From: Chlamydiota bacterium
GTDB taxonomy: Bacteria; Chlamydiota; Chlamydiia; Chlamydiales; Rhabdochlamydiaceae
Assembly: GCA_013041585.1 (NCBI GenBank)
Contig: JABEVM010000178.1
Location: forward strand, 1 to 11,214
Direction of reading: 5' to 3'
DNA length: 11,214 bases
This document shows, one piece after another, positions 7,159 to 11,214 of the stretch; within the stretch, counting starts at the first letter, position 1; every line of letters begins with the position of its first letter. Position numbers and translations under genes: made by a program. Below the pieces are notes generated by a model. It was not told the DNA's origin. It worked only from the letters and a program-made list of their open reading frames with translations, and made no database searches.

Positions 7159-8475
7159 CTATTGTTGATAAACTTGATTTCTAAGTAGGTCTCTTAATTC
7201 ATCTAAGTAGATCGGATAATCCATATTCCGCTGCTGAAGGTAAAAGCTTTGTAAAGGCTCTTCCATATAAGTAGAAGCGCGCACAAGAGCATAGTTTTTT
7301 GCTTCTCCATCCGGCATGTGGGATATATATCCATCTACTTGGGCTACATTCAGAGTATAATCAAGAAGAGACTCGCAAAGAAGACCCAGTAATGCGGCCC
7401 TTTTTGGATGGTCTTCTGGTATATGAATTAAAGCATCTTGGACCTTTTCGCATTCTCCTTTTTCAAGCCACTGTCCGCAGCAAGTAATAATATGAGCTTG
7501 TTGCACTAGGGATGGAAGGTTGCTTTGTAGTATGTAGGAATAGGCTTTATCGGGATCAAATTTTTTAAAATATGATCTGATTACATTTTCTTTCTGGTCT
7601 TGCTGATTTTCTGGAACTCCTTCTACTAAAGTTCTCTCTTTTAACGACTCTAGTTCTGCGGTACTTTGTAAATGAGAATCATATATAGTTTGTAAGATGG
7701 TTTTAACCCTGTCTTCATAAGAACGAAGATCATCAGACGGAACTAAACTATATCGAAACATGGGGGTGTCGTTCCTTTTTGCAAAAAGAGCAGATGAGAG
7801 GATGCGAAGAGGACCTCTTGTAAGAACATCTGAATTGCCTTTGAGATTACCTGTAGAGTTAGAGTGATAAACAGCGTCGTATATACTAGGGTTGTTAGGG
7901 AATAAAACTTGAACTAAAATACCCGCCTTTCCGCTTTTTGGACAGCTATCCACGAGTTCTTGCATATAAGGTGTAAAGATATCAGAGGACACTTTTTCCC
8001 TCTTAAAAATATCTTCAATACGATGAGCTATGAAAGAATCTGATTCATCATATGGCCTATTTTTTGTAAAAGTTCTCGAAGCAGATTCGTCATGTCTATA
8101 TTTGTATTTTCGCATGTCCGGGCTTGCTTTTATCAGCGATTCAGATATCACAGGTATTTGATCAAAATATTTTAAAGTCGGGAAAGTGTCAAAAAATTCA
8201 GCAAGGTTCGGAGGAATGGCTCTTCCATCTAGCTTGGGGTAGCGAAGGCATTTAAACTGCTCGGAAATGCCGAGCTCTGCATGAAAAATACGCAGCGCTG
8301 TTTCTGCAGTCACTTGGTAGGCTAAATCTTCCTCGTGCCTGCCAACTATAGTAGAGGTATGATCTGGATGTGACTGTACAATATGTACGTAAGCTGCTTC
8401 TGCATGTTGTGGGGTTTGAAGAAAAATGGAATTTCCTATTACGTTAAATCCTTGCACTGCATGTGTAGCTGCCAT
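7159..8475 (-). CDS. Protein of unknown function with helical-repeat-like C-terminus
   Basis: I do not recognise this 438-residue family. There is no signal peptide and no membrane helix. The N-terminal part (1-115) contains a possible alpha/beta domain and the middle (120-260) is charged and polar. Residues from about 300 are mostly helical. Two segments there resemble each other: ALIHIPEDHPKRAALLGLL (348-366) and GYISHMPDGEAKNYALVRA (382-400). Both follow the pattern I/M-P-D/E-x4-5-AL, as in TPR-like helical repeats of chlamydial proteins, which suggests a protein-binding surface. A clear Shine-Dalgarno (AGGA, 7 nt before the ATG) supports the start. It heads a likely two-gene operon with the methyltransferase-like gene. 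A cytosolic or type III-secreted role is possible, but the sequence does not decide between them. The 200-bp divergent region upstream (8476-8675) shows no promoter I would trust. Confidence 0.72.
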   Translation of the reverse strand: MAATHAVQGFNVIGNSIFLQTPQHAEAAYVHIVQSHPDHTSTIVGRHEEDLAYQVTAETALRIFHAELGISEQFKCLRYPKLDGRAIPPNLAEFFDTFPTLKYFDQIPVISESLIKASPDMRKYKYRHDESASRTFTKNRPYDESDSFIAHRIEDIFKREKVSSDIFTPYMQELVDSCPKSGKAGILVQVLFPNNPSIYDAVYHSNSTGNLKGNSDVLTRGPLRILSSALFAKRNDTPMFRYSLVPSDDLRSYEDRVKTILQTIYDSHLQSTAELESLKERTLVEGVPENQQDQKENVIRSYFKKFDPDKAYSYILQSNLPSLVQQAHIITCCGQWLEKGECEKVQDALIHIPEDHPKRAALLGLLCESLLDYTLNVAQVDGYISHMPDGEAKNYALVRASTYMEEPLQSFYLQQRNMDYPIYLDELRDLLRNQVYQQ

Positions 8476-8675
8476 AATTTTCCTACTATTTTTAAAATTT
8501 TACAATCGACTCGAATTCAGATCTTTGAATTTTTAGCCGGAGAGCTTAGTAAAAGGACGATTAATTGATAAGCATCTTTTTTGGTCTTTGTAAGAAAACC
8601 GTTATTTTTCTCTGCAGTTAGCTATGTCTTGAATAAATAAAGCAGGATTGGCAAAAGGGGACAAAGGGACTCTCT

Positions 8676-9461
8676 ATGGAATACTTAGTTATCTGCGTTT
8701 CTGCGTTTATTATTTCTGCGCTTACGCTCTTTTCTGGTTTTGGTTTGGGGACTGTCCTGATGCCGGTCTTCGCCTTATTTTTCCCACTTCCTATTGCAAT
8801 TGCTTCTACTGCAGGCGTGCATTTACTCACGAATCTATTTAAATTTACACTGGTCGGAAAATTTTCGGTTTGGAAAGTAATTATACGATTTGGAGTCCCG
8901 GCGGCCATTGCTTCTGCAATTGGCGCTTTTTTACTCAGTTTTTTTTCGAACGTACCGTCAATTTTTTCTTACACGCTACATGATAATACCTATCATTTAA
9001 CAGTGATCGGTCTTACAGTTGGGGTCATCATTATTGCTTCTTCTGTACTCGAGCTTGTTCCCAAGTTTTCTACGTTTTCCTTTGCCGCTAAATACATCCC
9101 TTTTGGAGGATTTTTATCGGGTTTTTTTGGGGGAATATCTGGAAATCAAGGGATTTTACGGTCTGCTTTTTTATTCAAAGCAGGCCTTACTAAAGAGCAG
9201 TTTATTGGAACAGGGGTTGTCTGCAGCATTATTGTCGATTCTGTTAGAGTTTTGGTGTATAGCTGGGCCACCTACACAGAACAGTTTGCTCCGATTTCGA
9301 GCGATATGCTAGGTATCCTCGTGGCGGCATGCCTAACCGCCTTTTTAGGCGCCTATGTAGGATCGCAGCTTATGACGAAGGTCTCTTATAAAATGGTACA
9401 ATATCTCATCGGATATATGCTTCTAATTTTAGGAGCTGTGATTGCAATAGGGATAGCATAA
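8676..9461 (+). CDS. TauE/SafE-family (sulfite exporter-like) membrane permease
   Basis: This is an inner-membrane protein of 261 residues with about eight hydrophobic helices (roughly 3-33, 36-60, 68-92, 108-127, 138-155, 172-197, 210-230 and 242-260). It has the internal duplication typical of the family: SGFGLGTVLMPVFALFFP (20-37) in the first half and GGFLSGFFGGISGNQGILRS (144-163) in the second. Family members move sulfite, organosulfonates or other small anions, usually outwards; the substrate here cannot be inferred. AAGGG stands about 8 nt before the ATG. It is transcribed away from the unknown gene pair and is probably monocistronic. The length is normal and I see no defect. Confidence 0.9.
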   Translation: MEYLVICVSAFIISALTLFSGFGLGTVLMPVFALFFPLPIAIASTAGVHLLTNLFKFTLVGKFSVWKVIIRFGVPAAIASAIGAFLLSFFSNVPSIFSYTLHDNTYHLTVIGLTVGVIIIASSVLELVPKFSTFSFAAKYIPFGGFLSGFFGGISGNQGILRSAFLFKAGLTKEQFIGTGVVCSIIVDSVRVLVYSWATYTEQFAPISSDMLGILVAACLTAFLGAYVGSQLMTKVSYKMVQYLIGYMLLILGAVIAIGIA

Positions 9462-9600
9462 GCGACATCATAGCTTTAAGTCAAAACGGTACCAAAAATT
9501 CTTAGTTTCCTTCCGATGGACAAAAGAAACCTGTTCTTGTATCGAAAATAGAGCAAAAGATATAAATTAGTAAAAAATAAATTATATACTTTAGGCTCTT

Positions 9601-9773
9601 ATGTCATTTCAGAAAAAAATGTTAGGTTTAGCACTTCTATCAGCGCCGCTACCTTTGATTATACTTGGATCAATGCTGCAGGGGGGAATTGGAATACAAA
9701 CGCGAATTGGAGTTCAGTGCCAAGTGGCGGTACATATCCTGGAAATGTGGGAGACACTGCAGACACAGCTTAG
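9601..9773 (+). pseudogene. Frameshifted remnant of a secreted autotransporter-like (beta-strand repeat) protein
   Basis: From the ATG at 9601 the first frame encodes MSFQKKMLGLALLSAPLPLI, a good signal peptide (basic start, hydrophobic core), preceded by an AGG ribosome site. Around 9650-9657 the sense passes to another frame. That frame reads DYTWINAAGGNWNTNANW from 9657, then SSVPSGGTYPGNVGDTADTA, and ends at TAG 9771-9773. The WNTNANWSS...P...GDTA pattern is characteristic of the first repeat of bacterial autotransporter passengers with beta-strand repeats. Signal peptide and passenger lie in different frames, so a small indel has broken the gene. The rest of the passenger and any translocator domain are absent. 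Programmed frameshifting or a short active peptide is less likely. Confidence 0.65.
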
Positions 9774-9793
9774 AAGCAGGTTATGATTTTGAG

Positions 9794-9836
9794 TATAACT
9801 CAGCCTACCATACACATTTTATGTATATGAGTTATA
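9794..9836. repeat. Inverted repeat (hairpin) downstream of the autotransporter remnant
   Basis: TATAACTCA (9794-9802) is the exact reverse complement of TGAGTTATA (9828-9836). Inside the loop a shorter ATACA/TGTAT pair can extend the stem. It is too AT-rich for a strong terminator and is followed by ACATACGG and an A-run, not a T-run. Confidence 0.6.
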
Positions 9837-9864
9837 ACATACGGTTTTAAAAAAAAATGTTGTA

Positions 9865-9887
9865 ACATTATTTTATTGTAATAATGT
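9865..9887. repeat. Short perfect inverted repeat
   Basis: ACATTATT (9865-9872) pairs exactly with AATAATGT (9880-9887) around a 7-nt loop. It is the second of three hairpins in the AT-rich interval 9774-9992 and has no known role. Confidence 0.55.
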
Positions 9888-9910
9888 AAATGCTATTAAT
9901 GTATATTGTT

Positions 9911-9980
9911 GACTATTTTGAATTTATTTATTATAATAATCGTGTTTTTTTAAATACAATTATTATAACTTCAAAATAGT
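9911..9980. repeat. Long interrupted inverted repeat just upstream of the last gene
   Basis: The outer arms ACTATTTTGAA (9912-9922) and TTCAAAATAGT (9970-9980) are exact reverse complements. The inner arms TTATAATAAT (9931-9940) and ATTATTATAA (9959-9968) also pair exactly. The two stems are joined by an asymmetric bulge of 8 nt on one side and 1 nt on the other. The 3' arm ends 12 nt before the ATG at 9993, so in an mRNA that includes it the structure would abut the ribosome-binding region. The apical loop contains a T-run. Confidence 0.65.
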
Positions 9981-9992
9981 TGATGGTTTGTT

Positions 9993-11214
9993 ATGTCAGG
10001 AAGGTTATATTCGGCCCTGTTACAGCAGTTTCTTAAGAGTTATGCTCTTGTCCTGCCTGAAAATACAAAAAATTATTTTACTTCCGCTCAAGAAAATCTA
10101 AAAAAGTTTATAGATTCCCTGCTCTCCTCTCAAACCTCAAAGCTTTCTTCAAAGGGGATTGAGAGCAGGGGAAATTCTGTTGCTCAGGCTCGAATTGATC
10201 GTCTATATGCTCACATAGTCCCAAGTGTCCCCTCGGTCCAATCTACGATAAGTGCTTCTCCAACCTCAGCTTCTTCGGATCAAGTCCCATCGCAACTTCC
10301 TCCCTTTTTTCTAGCTGATACAATATACGGCACACCTACTATCGAGTTTAGTCAAAAACCATTCAATCGCTCTCAAGAAGCCATAAGCTTGTTTGCATTA
10401 CTCCATACGGATTTTATGGGATTTGAACACGGTGATGGAATCATAGCAAACTCCATATTGACATTGAATTTTTTGATTCAAGAGCTTGAAGCCCTTAAAG
10501 AGCACCCAAGGTTACAAAAGAAGAAGCAGCAGTTACAAAAGCTTCTCGATTCGTATAAAAGCTCTTTTGTTACTGCTATATGGAAACAACGTCTTTATGA
10601 TCAATCTACAAATCCACAGGCATATATTTTAGAAAAAAGACAGATCCGTAGCGAAATGATCGACTGGCTTAAGAAAGGCAATAACTTATCCATTTCAACA
10701 GGTTATGTAGCAAGGCCAGCAGGTCACGAAATTCCTGTTTATTTAACACCCATTCAAAGAAATGGCAGGACGTTCATTAGAGGAGAGTTTGTTAATCGTG
10801 GAGAGGGTTCTTCCTTCCACACGACAAGTTATACAAAAGAAGGGAAACCATACGAAGATCATTGGGCAGAACTGGAAGAAGTTCCTGTTGAAGATTTAGA
10901 AAAATCTTCTTTTTTTGATTATCTCTTAGATTTATCAATTGTCGACCTTCCTAATCAGGAAGGAATGAAAGGGCTTTCAACTGAGAAGACAACTAATCAT
11001 TGTATTCAAGATTTTTATGAGGTTCTCCTTCCAACATGGCCTGGGAATATTGGGCCGCGTAAAAAATTCGTAGAATCTACATCGCAAAGGTCTGGTTCCT
11101 GTACAAGCAAACCGTATATCAGTGAACTGAAAGACTTTTTATTGAAAGATTCAGGGTTCATTAAACTTCATCTGACAAAAAGAACTCTTGATCTTGTGTT
11201 AGAGTACTATGAAA
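9993..11214 (+). CDS. Large protein with possible cysteine-peptidase-like motifs, 3' end outside window
   Basis: The frame has 407 codons without a stop and continues past the right edge. An in-frame TGA at 9981 fixes ATG 9993 as the first possible ATG, although no convincing Shine-Dalgarno is present. The N-terminus is helical (1-50), followed by a Ser/Pro/Thr/Gln linker (about 76-103), as often seen in secreted effectors. Residues 125-225 are helical with a Lys/Gln-rich coiled-coil-like stretch (167-190). A beta-rich segment contains PAGHEIPVYLTPIQRNGRTF (242-261) and FVNRGEGSSFH (266-276). Then comes TSQRSGSCTSKPY (363-375), where a Cys follows a Gln and a Gly-Ser turn as at papain-like active sites. 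GH, NxGxGSxxH and QxxGSCT together suggest a cysteine-peptidase-like domain; this is inference from motifs only. No signal peptide or membrane helix is seen. A type III effector is possible. Confidence 0.75.
   Translation, partial: MSGRLYSALLQQFLKSYALVLPENTKNYFTSAQENLKKFIDSLLSSQTSKLSSKGIESRGNSVAQARIDRLYAHIVPSVPSVQSTISASPTSASSDQVPSQLPPFFLADTIYGTPTIEFSQKPFNRSQEAISLFALLHTDFMGFEHGDGIIANSILTLNFLIQELEALKEHPRLQKKKQQLQKLLDSYKSSFVTAIWKQRLYDQSTNPQAYILEKRQIRSEMIDWLKKGNNLSISTGYVARPAGHEIPVYLTPIQRNGRTFIRGEFVNRGEGSSFHTTSYTKEGKPYEDHWAELEEVPVEDLEKSSFFDYLLDLSIVDLPNQEGMKGLSTEKTTNHCIQDFYEVLLPTWPGNIGPRKKFVESTSQRSGSCTSKPYISELKDFLLKDSGFIKLHLTKRTLDLVLEYYE
10117..10170. repeat. Perfect 10-bp inverted repeat within the last gene
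   Basis: CCCTGCTCTC (10117-10126) and GAGAGCAGGG (10161-10170) are exact complements 34 nt apart. The stem extends two further pairs if one G-U is allowed. It is GC-richer than its surroundings and lies in codons for the Ser-rich region around residues 42-60. It may be fortuitous. Confidence 0.5.

Noticed and set aside
8476..8675. Divergent promoters for the 438-residue gene and the TauE/SafE permease
   Set aside because: Partial boxes such as TTGATA exist, but no -35/-10 pair with acceptable spacing is convincing on either strand. No small gene was found here.
9462..9600. Terminator after the permease gene
   Set aside because: Only a weak 5-bp GTTTC/GAAAC pair is present, with no T-run.
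9665..9850. 61-codon frame giving a Lys/Arg/Trp/Cys-rich peptide
   Set aside because: It is an out-of-frame reading of the autotransporter remnant and the following hairpin DNA. There is no ribosome site.

Overview
The window looks like a piece of chromosome from a member of the Chlamydiota, more likely an amoeba-associated or 'environmental' lineage than Chlamydiaceae. The evidence is indirect: AT-rich DNA, chlamydia-like TrmB and Pgi sequences, an ExbB/ExbD pair, several large proteins of no recognised family, and a remnant of a secreted beta-strand-repeat passenger. Genus cannot be decided from the sequence alone.

Left part (1-2628). A perfect 62-bp palindrome opens the window. It lies 14 bp beyond the stop of an exbB-exbD pair on the minus strand. 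These two genes encode a proton-motive-force-driven inner-membrane motor. ExbB is unusual: its channel domain follows a signal peptide and about 390 acidic, low-complexity residues. A divergent intergenic region (2400-2628) separates it from the next block.

Central part (2629-6150). trmB (tRNA m7G46 methyltransferase) is followed 10 nt later by an unrecognised 353-residue protein. The stop codon of that protein lies inside the 3' end of a convergent tRNA-Pro(UGG). Next comes pgi (glucose-6-phosphate isomerase), whose end overlaps a convergent gene by 17 bp.

Right-central part (6134-8475, minus strand). Two genes, probably co-transcribed, encode a 438-residue unknown protein with a helical-repeat-like C-terminus and a 320-residue protein with a methyltransferase-like core. 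Both have clear Shine-Dalgarno sequences and neither has a secure function.

Right part (8676-11214, plus strand). A TauE/SafE-type membrane permease is followed by a frameshifted, truncated remnant of a secreted autotransporter-like protein. After that comes a very AT-rich stretch with three hairpins, then a large open frame that runs off the window. That frame has 407 codons without a stop. Its protein carries GH, NxGxGSxxH and QRSGSCT motifs suggestive of a cysteine-peptidase-like domain, and it is the best candidate here for an uncharacterised host-directed factor.

No insertion sequence, CRISPR array, rRNA or phage module is visible.
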